From Planctomycetales bacterium (GTDB lineage Bacteria > Planctomycetota > Phycisphaerae > SM23-33): DNA of 14,517 nt. The stretch is from contig JAUVIQ010000057.1 in assembly GCA_030592655.1 (NCBI GenBank), positions 1 through 14,517 of the forward strand. Reading direction: 5' to 3'. The notes beneath the pieces were generated by a model, which did no database searches, was not told the origin of the DNA, and saw only the letters and a program-made list of their open reading frames with translations. A program made the translations under genes and the position numbers. Every line of letters starts with the position of its first letter. The stretch's first letter is position 1. This document shows, in pieces, positions 5,543 through 12,971 of the stretch.

Positions 5543-6694
5543 CTATTTTCCGGGAAAATGGATAACATCGGAACGGAGACGCAAATTCATTTCCCTTTGC
5601 TGCCCCAGTTGCGACACGGAAAGACCGGTCACGTCGGCAATGTCTTCTGGAAATACGCCTATCTGCATTTGACATGTATTGTCCGTCAGCAGGTTGTTTT
5701 GCAGAAGAATATCCAATGATCTTGACAAAAGATTGGGGACTTCCGGTTTGATTTCATCATCCAGGGGTTCGGGATTTCGGATTTTCTGACGCGACATTTC
5801 CCGGAAGAAATACTGGCCTCTATCTTTTTCGATTGCTCCGAGGGCCTGAAGTCTCATAATCATTGCCGCAATACTTACGCGCCAACGCGGCTTAATTTGC
5901 TTCATCACTCGCAGTGTGACAGGAAAACATTCTTCCAGGAACGACGCTTCCGGCATTAAAAAGGCACCAGCAAACAGATGGGCTTGCTTTTCAATTTGTT
6001 TATGTAATTCGGGAGTTTGTATTGCTACTTGATCCAAGTGCCGATGCAGAATGAGATGAGCCAACTCATGCGCAATGTCAAATCGAAGGCGCACTGCCGA
6101 AGCGCTCCATGAATTCAAAAGGACTATCGGGCGGGAAGAATTGGGGCGGCTGACAAAAGCGTCGATGGTACGGTCGTCAAAAGATGGCGCAAGAACAATA
6201 ATTCCCATATTTTCCAGCAGGCGTATCGTGTTGCTGATAGGGCCATCTCCAAAACCATAGAACCGTCTGCTTTCACGAGCAATGTCAAAGATTGCTTTCC
6301 GATCCAGTTTAGCCGGATCTGACGGAATACCCAATTCAGACTGCTCAGGCAAATTGACTTTGGGCAGATCAACATAATATTCAACAAAAGACAAAAGATG
6401 GCAAACCCAGGCGATCTTTCGCCTGAGAGCAAGGCGATTTCGCTTGGTTACCGCACTTAACCTGCGATAAAAAATAGCCATTTGCTGTTCTTGAATTGCA
6501 GGTATTGAAAAGAAATTCTGCGGCATCTGAAGGATGCGGGATAGTTTTGACAAATGACCGACATCGGGCACATAGCGTCCACTTTCCCACGCGGAAACCG
6601 CCTCTGGTGTTACGCTTAGTTTTCTCGCCAGCTGCGTTTTGTTCAAAGCCCTGGCTTCCCGAGCTTCGGCAATTCGTTTTCCAATGTTGCCCAT
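5543..6694 (-). CDS. XRE-family HTH regulator fused to ImmA/IrrE metallopeptidase
   Basis: A 383-residue two-domain protein. Residues about 5-60 form an XRE helix-turn-helix (ALNKTQLARKLSVTPEAVSAW). A linker leads to an ImmA/IrrE (DUF955) zinc metallopeptidase domain with HELAH at 209-213 (ligands His209 and His213, catalytic Glu210) and the downstream EKQAHLFAGAFLMP segment carrying the likely third ligand Glu235. The C-terminal part from about 300 is variable and unassigned. Such proteins act as DNA-binding regulators whose peptidase domain cleaves a partner repressor or toxin-linked protein, as in ImmR/ImmA of ICEBs1 or IrrE/DdrO of Deinococcus, except that here both functions sit on one chain. 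GAGGAG lies about 9 nt before the ATG at 6694. The upstream 216-residue gene ends 47 nt before this start, so the two form a likely pair. Confidence 0.9.
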   Translation of the reverse strand: MGNIGKRIAEAREARALNKTQLARKLSVTPEAVSAWESGRYVPDVGHLSKLSRILQMPQNFFSIPAIQEQQMAIFYRRLSAVTKRNRLALRRKIAWVCHLLSFVEYYVDLPKVNLPEQSELGIPSDPAKLDRKAIFDIARESRRFYGFGDGPISNTIRLLENMGIIVLAPSFDDRTIDAFVSRPNSSRPIVLLNSWSASAVRLRFDIAHELAHLILHRHLDQVAIQTPELHKQIEKQAHLFAGAFLMPEASFLEECFPVTLRVMKQIKPRWRVSIAAMIMRLQALGAIEKDRGQYFFREMSRQKIRNPEPLDDEIKPEVPNLLSRSLDILLQNNLLTDNTCQMQIGVFPEDIADVTGLSVSQLGQQREMNLRLRSDVIHFPGK

Positions 6695-6741
6695 AGAGAG
6701 ACGCTCCTCGCCACCATCGAAAGTCTATCTCGATGAATAAA

Positions 6742-7392
6742 CTAACCGATATTTCGCTCAACTTGCTCTTTGATTTTCGGAAGATTCTCGTCTCCGACAG
6801 TCTCTTCGGGAGTCATCACTGTGCTACGCAGGTCGTATCGGCCGACTAAATCTATTCGGTCCACAATTGCTGAATACTTCGTGTCAGGAAACACAACATG
6901 CAAGTAGTCCATCCAGTCCGGTTGTTTTCGTTTGGGCCGATGCGATAGAATCCCATAGACAGAACACCCATCCATCGGAAATATTTTCTCCTCATACTCA
7001 TCCATACTGAACAAAGTCCGCACTTGTCCATTGGAATGTTCCAGGCGAAAGTTCGCATCTCGTGGAAGGTCCTCTCTGGACCGCGTCCTTGATTCCGTCA
7101 TGATGGCCGAGCCAGACCGGATTAACACATGAGCCTGCCTGGGATTCGCATTGGAACATTCACCTATCGTAATATCCGGGAACGCATCTGCCTTCAGTTT
7201 GAGCAAACCAGCTTCAATAAAGAACCAGCGGAAATATCCAATGGCAGTCAGCCGGATTTTCGCCTCGCGAGGGAACATTTCATAAGCCGAAGCAACCGCT
7301 GCCGAATAACATCCGATGATCGTCCGCCCGATTTGTCGCTGAAGGTCTTCCGGGACTTCCCTGCCAAACGTCTTCTTTACATTCATCGCCAT
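6742..7392 (-). CDS. Hypothetical protein, partner of the XRE-ImmA gene
   Basis: A 216-residue soluble protein I do not recognise. No signal peptide or membrane helix is visible. The first 70 or so residues look helical (LQRQIGRTIIGCYSAAVAS, then RWFFIEAGLLKLKADAF), and the remainder is mixed, with an Arg-rich stretch (ESRTRSREDLPRD) and an aromatic DWMDYLHVVFPD segment. It is the promoter-proximal gene of a cassette with the XRE-ImmA fusion. AGGAG lies 3 nt before the ATG at 7392 and 9 nt before the ATG at 7386, so the second (MNVKKTFG) may be the true start. By position it could be the toxin, effector or peptidase substrate of the pair, but nothing in the sequence fixes a function. Confidence 0.8.
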   Translation of the reverse strand: MAMNVKKTFGREVPEDLQRQIGRTIIGCYSAAVASAYEMFPREAKIRLTAIGYFRWFFIEAGLLKLKADAFPDITIGECSNANPRQAHVLIRSGSAIMTESRTRSREDLPRDANFRLEHSNGQVRTLFSMDEYEEKIFPMDGCSVYGILSHRPKRKQPDWMDYLHVVFPDTKYSAIVDRIDLVGRYDLRSTVMTPEETVGDENLPKIKEQVERNIG

Positions 7393-7448
7393 TTTCTCCT
7401 TACAAGCAATTCAAGTATTCTACACCGCCACCTACATCAACCTAAAGC

Positions 7449-7477
7449 AGAATACACATTGATTGGTATTTTGTCAA
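7449..7477 (-). promoter_or_regulatory. Strong sigma70-type promoter of the hypothetical/XRE-ImmA operon
   Basis: Read on the minus strand, a perfect TTGACA (7472-7477) is followed after exactly 17 nt by TATTCT (7449-7454). Upstream of the -35 (about 7485-7508) lie A-tracts that resemble an UP element. Transcription would begin near 7442, about 50 nt before the start codon. The sequence around the -35, TACTTGACAAA, is also found at the HigA promoter. Confidence 0.7.
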
Positions 7478-7561
7478 GTAACAAATACATATTTTTTTCA
7501 TTTTTTCAAGTACGCCACAGGAAGATGGGGGCGAATCACTCATGTAATCAAGGGGAATTAA

Positions 7562-7589
7562 AAAAACGGAGTACTTAATTATCCTTTTT
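7562..7589 (-). terminator. Possible weak terminator after typA
   Basis: AAAAACGGA (7562-7570) can pair with TCCTTTTT (7582-7589) with one unpaired C and an 11-nt loop; A/T runs on both sides would give a U-tract in either direction. The stem has only three G/C-containing pairs next to A/T pairs, so this is a tentative call. Position downstream of typA and upstream of the next promoter fits. Confidence 0.3.
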
Positions 7590-7652
7590 CTGCTTTTGCT
7601 CTTTGATTTTGGAGCCTGGTTTTCTTTTTGTCAAGGCCCGTCCCCGTATTCC

Positions 7653-9500
7653 TTACGTCATGGCTACGGCTCGGCGGGCGACTCTTTTGCGGTCGTTCTC
7701 TTTCAGATGCGTTTTTCGCAGACGGATGCTATCGGGGGTTATCTCGACCAGTTCGTCGAGATCGATGTACTCCATGGCATTTTCCAGCGTGATTTTTCGA
7801 GGGGCCTTGAGCGTAACAGTCGTATCCTTCGTCGATGAGCGGACATTCGTAAGGTTCTTCCGACGCACGACGTTGACGGGAATATCGTTCATTTTGCAGT
7901 GTTCGCCGACAATCTGACCTTCATAAACCTTATCGCCCGGCTCGACGAACATTATCCCCCTGCCGGAAAGTTGGTCCAGAGCGTAGGCAGTTACCTGGCC
8001 CGCTTCCGTGGCGATCATAACGCCGTTGAGCCGGCCTGGGATATCGCCGCGATAAGGCCCATACGCGTCGAAGCGATGGTGCATAATCGCTTCGCCTGCC
8101 GTCGCTGTCAGCACCCGGCTTCGCAAACCTATCAGCCCGCGCGCGGAGATGGTGAATTCCAGTTGCGTCCGGTTCCCGACGGTGGCCATGTGGATCATTT
8201 CCGCCCGACGGTCGCCGAGAAGTTGCATGACAGGTCCGACGACTTCGTTGGGCACGTCCATCACGAGGCGTTCGATCGGTTCGAGCCGCTTACCGTGCTC
8301 GTCGGTGTGATAGACCACTTCCGGTTTGCCGACGGACAGTTCGTATCCCTCGCGGCGCATGTTCTCCAGCAGGATGCCCAGGTGCAGCAGCCCGCGTCCC
8401 CAGACAACAAACTCGTCGGCGCGATCCTCGACGCGAAGAGCGACATTGGACTGAAGTTCCTTGTCGAGCCGTTCGCGTATCTGCCGGCCTGTAACGTACC
8501 TGCCCTCAAGCCCCGAGAAGGGCGAATCGTTAAAACGAAACGTCATACGAAGCGTCGGCTCGTCGATGGTAAGGCTCTCCAGGGCGACGGGATTATCCGG
8601 ATCGGCCAGGGTATTTCCGATATCGACCTGCTCAAGCCCGACGACCGCGAAGAGGTCGCCGACGTCAATCCGGCTGACCTCAACGCGACCAAGGCCTTGG
8701 AAGCGGAAAAGTTGTCCGATTCGCTGAATGGTCTGCCTGCCGTCGTGGTTGATGACGGCTACGTCTTTACCTGAAACCAATGTTCCTGCAAAAACCCGCC
8801 CGATCCCGATACGACCAACGTAATCGTTGTAGTCGAGTGTGGTAATCAGCGCCTGCAGGGGCGCATCGCCGTCAAGATCGGGCACAGGAACATAATTGAT
8901 AATCGCGTCGAACAGGTCATGGACATCGTCGGAATCGCCTTTTCGCCCGGCCTCGTCGTCGGACGACGCCCATCCGTCCCTGGCCGATGCGTAGATAATG
9001 GGCAACTCCAGGGCATGGTCATCCGCGCCCAGTTCGACAAGCAGGTCGAAAACCTCTTCGTGGACCTCGTTGGGACGGGCATTGGGGCGGTCCATCTTGT
9101 TGATAACCACCAGCGGTGCAAGCCCCGCATCCAAGGCCTTGGACAGGACATATCGGGTCTGCGGCATGACGCCCTCGAAGGCATCGACCAGCAGGAGCAC
9201 CCCGTCAGCCATCTTCAGCACACGCTCGACCTCGCCGGAAAAATCCGCGTGCCCGGGCGTGTCGATGATATTGATGTGATAGTCCAGGCCGGTCTTGTCG
9301 GTATAGTCAATCGCGCAGTTCTTCGAGAGAATGGTAATTCCGCGTTCGCGTTCGAGCGGATCGGAATCGAGTATGCAATCGCCGGTCAGTTCGCCCCGGC
9401 GGAATTGACCGCTCTGGCGAAGCAACTGGTCAACCAGCGTGGTCTTACCGTGATCCACGTGGGCGATGATGGCTACATTTCGGATATTTTTTCGTTGCAT
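7653..9500 (-). CDS. typA: TypA/BipA ribosome-associated translational GTPase
   Basis: A 615-residue GTPase of full family length. G motifs are intact: AHVDHGKT (13-20), RGITI (53-57), DTPGH (80-84), NKMD (134-137) and SAR (172-174). After the G domain come the EF-G-like domains, including GRGLLHLGILLENMRREGYE (BipA domain III/V region), and the BipA-specific C-terminal domain ending near DELVEITPDSIRLRK. TypA binds the ribosome at the EF-G site and helps 50S assembly and growth at low temperature or under stress. GGAG lies 6 nt before the ATG at 9500. It is transcribed alone from an upstream extended -10 promoter, with a leader of about 200 nt, or by readthrough from the peptide-transporter operon. 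Nothing is odd about the protein. Confidence 0.97.
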   Translation of the reverse strand: MQRKNIRNVAIIAHVDHGKTTLVDQLLRQSGQFRRGELTGDCILDSDPLERERGITILSKNCAIDYTDKTGLDYHINIIDTPGHADFSGEVERVLKMADGVLLLVDAFEGVMPQTRYVLSKALDAGLAPLVVINKMDRPNARPNEVHEEVFDLLVELGADDHALELPIIYASARDGWASSDDEAGRKGDSDDVHDLFDAIINYVPVPDLDGDAPLQALITTLDYNDYVGRIGIGRVFAGTLVSGKDVAVINHDGRQTIQRIGQLFRFQGLGRVEVSRIDVGDLFAVVGLEQVDIGNTLADPDNPVALESLTIDEPTLRMTFRFNDSPFSGLEGRYVTGRQIRERLDKELQSNVALRVEDRADEFVVWGRGLLHLGILLENMRREGYELSVGKPEVVYHTDEHGKRLEPIERLVMDVPNEVVGPVMQLLGDRRAEMIHMATVGNRTQLEFTISARGLIGLRSRVLTATAGEAIMHHRFDAYGPYRGDIPGRLNGVMIATEAGQVTAYALDQLSGRGIMFVEPGDKVYEGQIVGEHCKMNDIPVNVVRRKNLTNVRSSTKDTTVTLKAPRKITLENAMEYIDLDELVEITPDSIRLRKTHLKENDRKRVARRAVAMT

Positions 9501-9650
9501 GGAATACTCCAGGTTTTCCCGAAAGCGTCCGGGGGAGTCGGAAGGTAAGGGGTTTCAGAGAGAGAAAAAACTTTAGTGGCTTCCGAGACTTTTCAGCATC
9601 TCGCCGGTAGAGGCCAGTTCACAGCGCGCAGGCACCGAAGCAAGGCCGCG

Positions 9651-9673
9651 AAGAGCCAGCGGAAAAGAGCCAG
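9651..9673. repeat. Short tandem repeat in the typA leader
   Basis: AAGAGCCAG occurs at 9651-9659 and again at 9665-9673, a 14-nt period, within the untranslated leader of typA. Small and possibly coincidental. Confidence 0.4.
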
Positions 9674-9709
9674 ACCGGTTGTCCGGATTAGTCTCATAAT
9701 CGAAGCGGA

Positions 9710-9737
9710 ATTATATCACATGCGCAAGCAAATGCAA
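9710..9737 (-). promoter_or_regulatory. typA promoter with extended -10
   Basis: On the minus strand, a consensus TATAAT (9710-9715) is preceded by TGA, giving the extended -10 TGnTATAAT. A weak -35, TTGCAT (9732-9737), lies 16 nt upstream. Transcription would start near 9703, about 200 nt before the typA start codon. The remaining gene-free stretch between typA and the transporter operon shows no recognisable RNA gene. Confidence 0.6.
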
Positions 9738-9771
9738 GTATTAATGGGGAAAGATACTCAAACTGACGGAT

Positions 9772-10818
9772 CTAATCGTTATCCGGTTTCGGCCCGGATG
9801 CATCATCTTCGCGCGAAGGTGGTGATTCCGGTTCGTCAAGCAGGTGGCAACTGACCCATCTGCCCGGTTCGATTTCCCGTAACGGCGGGATTGACTGCGT
9901 ACAGCGGCTCTGAGCATATTGGCAGCGCGGGTTGAAGGAGCAGCCTGGAGGAAGATTGGCAGGGTCGGCGACTTCGCCGGTGAGGGCGAAATTCATCTTC
10001 ACATCGGGGTCCGGGTCAGGCACAGCCGACAGAAGCGCCTGTGTGTACGGGTGCTTCGGGTCCGCAAAAAGCGTTTCCGTTTTGGCGAGTTCTACGATTT
10101 TCCCGGCATACATTACCGCGACGCGGTCGCAGATGTGCTTCACGACGCTCAAATCGTGGGCTATGAAAATGTAGGTTAATTGGAATTCACTCTGGAGGTC
10201 TTCGAGCAAATTGATGATCTGCGCCTGAACCGAGACATCCAGCGCCGAGACCGCCTCGTCGGCGACGATCAGGGACGGGTGCATAATCAGCGACCGCGCG
10301 ATACCGGCCCGCTGTCTCTGCCCGCCGCTGAAGGCATGCGGATAGCGGATGGCGTGTTCGGGTTTCAGGCCTACCTTGACGAGCATCTCGGCTACGCGGT
10401 CGGTCAGTTCGCTACCCTTGGCCATTCCGTGGATTACCAGCGGTTCACCGACGATCCTTCCGATTGTCATACGGGGATTCAGGGAAGAAAACGGGTCCTG
10501 GAAGATCATCTGCATCTTCGGGCGAAGGGGTTTGAGTTGCCTGTTGGGTATTTCCGCCAAATCGACGGTTTCGCCGTTACTGCGGAAGAAAACCTCCCCG
10601 TCAGTCGGGTCAAGCGCCCGCAGAATGGTTCGTCCCGTAGTGGTTTTTCCGCATCCGCTCTCGCCGACCAATCCGAGGGTCTCGCCCGGCATCAGGTCGA
10701 AACTGATGTCATCGACGGCTTTGACGTATCCGACCCTGCGCTGAAAGAACCCCTTACCGAAAACGGGGAAGAACTTCCGCAGGTTCCTGACACTCAGCAA
10801 TGGTTCGGCGGCAATCAT
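9772..10818 (-). CDS. dppF: Peptide ABC importer ATPase, DppF/OppF-like
   Basis: A 348-residue ABC ATPase. Walker A GESGCGKT (52-59), Q-loop in FQDP (106-109), signature FSGGQ (163-167), Walker B IVADE (184-188, followed by AVSALD) and His221 of the switch are all present. The C-terminal oligopeptide/dipeptide extension holds the LPPGCSFNPRC motif with further cysteines. It energises uptake of peptides or related solutes together with the DppD-like ATPase and the two permeases. The ATG at 10818 overlaps the stop of the DppD-like gene as ATGA, so translation is coupled. It is the last gene of the operon; no clear terminator follows. The Ala after DE in place of the usual Pro also occurs in functional homologues such as E. 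coli GsiA. The substrate (di- or oligopeptide) cannot be read from the sequence. Confidence 0.95.
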   Translation of the reverse strand: MIAAEPLLSVRNLRKFFPVFGKGFFQRRVGYVKAVDDISFDLMPGETLGLVGESGCGKTTTGRTILRALDPTDGEVFFRSNGETVDLAEIPNRQLKPLRPKMQMIFQDPFSSLNPRMTIGRIVGEPLVIHGMAKGSELTDRVAEMLVKVGLKPEHAIRYPHAFSGGQRQRAGIARSLIMHPSLIVADEAVSALDVSVQAQIINLLEDLQSEFQLTYIFIAHDLSVVKHICDRVAVMYAGKIVELAKTETLFADPKHPYTQALLSAVPDPDPDVKMNFALTGEVADPANLPPGCSFNPRCQYAQSRCTQSIPPLREIEPGRWVSCHLLDEPESPPSREDDASGPKPDND

Positions 10819-11834
10819 TTTCCGTTAATCTCCTCGGCCCTGACGCAGGCGATGCTGTGGCTTTCGGCGACTCTTTGCAATTCCGGCGGTCCGCCCACGT
10901 CGCAGGTTCCGGATACCGCGTAAGGGCATCGCGGATGAAACGGGCATCCCGGCGGGATTTCCGTCAGAGACGGTACGGTTCCCTCAATCGAAGGAAGGCG
11001 TTCAGCCTCGGTGCTGACACCCGGAAGCGATTTCAACAATCCGATGGTGTAAGGATGACGAGGATTCTTCATCACGGTTCGCACGTCGGACTGCTCGACG
11101 ATCCGGCCGAGGTACATTACCGCCACCTCGTCGGCCATTTGGGCGACAACGGCCAGGTCGTGCGTAATAAACAGAACGCTTGTACCGAGGTCCGCCTGGA
11201 GGTCCTTGATGAGTTTGAGCACCTGTGCCTGAAGCGTTACGTCCAGTGCGGTGGTCGGTTCGTCGGCGATCAACAGTTGGGGTTTGCACACCAATGCCAT
11301 CGCGATCACCACACGCTGGCGCATTCCGCCGCTGAATTCGTGGGGATATTGCCCTGTCCGCTCGGAGGCTCCGGGGATTCCGACCTTGGTGAGTATATCG
11401 ACGGTTATCTGCCTGGCCTGGGCCTTGGTGACATCCTGATGAAGCAGGATCGCCTCGGTAATCTGGTTTCCGATGGAATGGACCGGGCTTAGAGCCGTCA
11501 TCGGCTCCTGGAAGATCATGCTCACCAGCCCGCCGCGAACATGGAATAATTCGTCGGATCTTTCGCTCAGCGACACGATGTCGATGGTCTGGCCGTCGCT
11601 TGTATGGAGCAGAATCTCACCATCGACGATCTGTCCTGGTTTCTGAATCAGACGGAGGACCGAATATGCAGTTACGCTCTTTCCGCATCCGCTTTCACCG
11701 ACGACGGCGAGGATTTTTCCTCGTTTGACGGAGAAAGTTACCCCATCGACGGCAGGTAGTTCGAACCCGTCGTGGGTATAGAAGTAGGTCTTCAGGTTCC
11801 TGACTTCGAGCACGTTTTCAGCAATATCCGGCAC
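10815..11834 (-). CDS. dppD: Peptide ABC importer ATPase, DppD/OppD-like
   Basis: A 339-residue ABC ATPase with Walker A GESGCGKS (46-53), Q-loop Gln109, signature FSGGM (168-172), Walker B LLIADE (187-192) and His225. The C-terminal region carries Cys297, Cys303, Cys311 and Cys330 in the PPGCPFHPRC context; in some DppD/OppD structures these cysteines bind an iron-sulfur cluster, so the same is possible here. The start is a GTG at 11834: the preceding DppC-like gene ends in tandem stops TGA TAA immediately before it, and GAGGTGAT, a near-perfect Shine-Dalgarno sequence, spans that junction. It pairs with the DppF-like ATPase as a heterodimeric motor. Confidence 0.95.
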   Translation of the reverse strand: MPDIAENVLEVRNLKTYFYTHDGFELPAVDGVTFSVKRGKILAVVGESGCGKSVTAYSVLRLIQKPGQIVDGEILLHTSDGQTIDIVSLSERSDELFHVRGGLVSMIFQEPMTALSPVHSIGNQITEAILLHQDVTKAQARQITVDILTKVGIPGASERTGQYPHEFSGGMRQRVVIAMALVCKPQLLIADEPTTALDVTLQAQVLKLIKDLQADLGTSVLFITHDLAVVAQMADEVAVMYLGRIVEQSDVRTVMKNPRHPYTIGLLKSLPGVSTEAERLPSIEGTVPSLTEIPPGCPFHPRCPYAVSGTCDVGGPPELQRVAESHSIACVRAEEINGK

Positions 11835-11837
11835 TTA

Positions 11838-12971
11838 TCACCTCGATGAGTACGGGTCGGCGGCGTCTCTCATACCGTCGCCGAAGAAATTAAAACTCAA
11901 TACGGTTACGATAATGAAGATGACCGGCAGCAGTAGCCAGGGGTAACTCTCCACTACCTGCATTTCCATGCAGTCCTGCAGCATCACGCCCCAACTGACG
12001 ATCGGCGCGCGGATACCCAGACCCAGGAAACTCAACGACGTCTCGCCCAGGATCATCGTCGGGACGCGCAATGTCAACGAGACTATTATGTGGCTTGTGA
12101 AGCCCGGAAGCAGGTGGCGGAAAATGATTCGCCCGTGTCCTGCGCCCAGAAGTTTGGCGGCTGTGGCGTATTCCTCCTCACGCAGAGAAAGGATCTTCCC
12201 ACGAACCACACGCGCAAGACCCGTCCATCCCAGAAGGCTTAACACAATCGTGATGGAGAAAAATACCTTCAGGCTCGACCATTCGCTCGGCATGGCCGCT
12301 CCCAGCGCCAGCCACAACGGTAAACGCGGAAAGGCGTTGAGAATCTCGATTCCTCGCTGGATGACGTTATCGACCGAGCCGCCTACGTATCCGGAAATCC
12401 CACCGATGATAATGCCCAGGAAGAATGTAATAACGATCGCCAGCAGTCCGATCGACAGGGAAATTCTCGCGCCGTAGATAATCCGGCTGAGGATGTCCCG
12501 TCCGTACTTGTCGGCGCCGAGCAGATAAAACGTGGGTGTCGGAGCATCGGCGTCATCGGCCTGGTATGCGGAATGGTCCACACCGATAAAGTGACGGTCC
12601 CACGGGATCAGGCCCCACAATTTGTACGATTCGCCCTTGACGAAGAAACCCAGCGGGACGATCGTGGCTTCCTCGGTATATCTCTTTTGGGACGTTACAG
12701 GATCGACATGCTTCCTGACAGCTTTGACGTACAGACCTTCGCTGAAACTGAGCCTCGGCGTCTGTGGTGGGCTATAGGTGTGGTAGAGGTCTTTCCATGA
12801 AGTCGTATAGGGCGCAAAGAATTCGGCGAAAATCGCCATGATGTACATAACAATCAGTAGATACATCGCCCCCAACGCCAGGTGATGCTTTCTGAAGCGC
12901 CGGCGTATCAACTGCCATTGTGAGAGCGTCTCCGTACCGGTCGGTTTTTTCGCTGACTTGAAAAGACTCAT
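11838..12971 (-). CDS. dppC: Peptide ABC importer permease, DppC-like, with enlarged periplasmic loop
   Basis: A 377-residue inner-membrane permease. The first membrane helix is at about 30-53; the conserved LLGADKYGRDILSR segment that normally follows soon after appears only at 150-163, leaving a loop of nearly 100 residues, roughly 60 more than in E. coli DppC. The other helices follow from about 170. The EAA motif that contacts the ATPases is at about 267-290 (EYATAAKLLGAGHGRIIFRH). The ATG at 12971 overlaps the stop of the upstream fusion gene as ATGA and has AAGGGG 6 nt upstream; an earlier in-frame ATG at 13010 would overlap by 43 nt and is less likely. The extra loop may contact the membrane-tethered binding domain, by inference. 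Confidence 0.93.
   Translation of the reverse strand: MSLFKSAKKPTGTETLSQWQLIRRRFRKHHLALGAMYLLIVMYIMAIFAEFFAPYTTSWKDLYHTYSPPQTPRLSFSEGLYVKAVRKHVDPVTSQKRYTEEATIVPLGFFVKGESYKLWGLIPWDRHFIGVDHSAYQADDADAPTPTFYLLGADKYGRDILSRIIYGARISLSIGLLAIVITFFLGIIIGGISGYVGGSVDNVIQRGIEILNAFPRLPLWLALGAAMPSEWSSLKVFFSITIVLSLLGWTGLARVVRGKILSLREEEYATAAKLLGAGHGRIIFRHLLPGFTSHIIVSLTLRVPTMILGETSLSFLGLGIRAPIVSWGVMLQDCMEMQVVESYPWLLLPVIFIIVTVLSFNFFGDGMRDAADPYSSR

Noticed and set aside
5497..5560. Hairpins after the XRE-ImmA gene (TTTTCCCGGAAAA and AGGGGCAGCCCT) as a terminator
   Set aside because: Short stems with no U-tract directly after them; not enough to call a terminator, and the small basic gene follows closely.
7899..8774. 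291-codon open frame on the plus strand
   Set aside because: Antisense shadow of typA, which has all GTPase motifs on the minus strand.
9576..9854. 92-codon plus-strand frame in the gap between typA and the transporter operon
   Set aside because: Composition is low in domain-like features, it runs into the antisense of the DppF-like gene, there is no good ribosome-binding site, and the typA promoter and leader occupy the same stretch on the other strand.
10255..10270. DEA in place of DEP after Walker B of the DppF-like ATPase as a possible defect
   Set aside because: The catalytic Asp-Glu pair is intact and functional homologues such as GsiA have Ala at this position.
10180..11492. Two long plus-strand open frames (247 and 230 codons)
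   Set aside because: Antisense to the two ABC ATPase genes, which have complete Walker A, signature and Walker B motifs.
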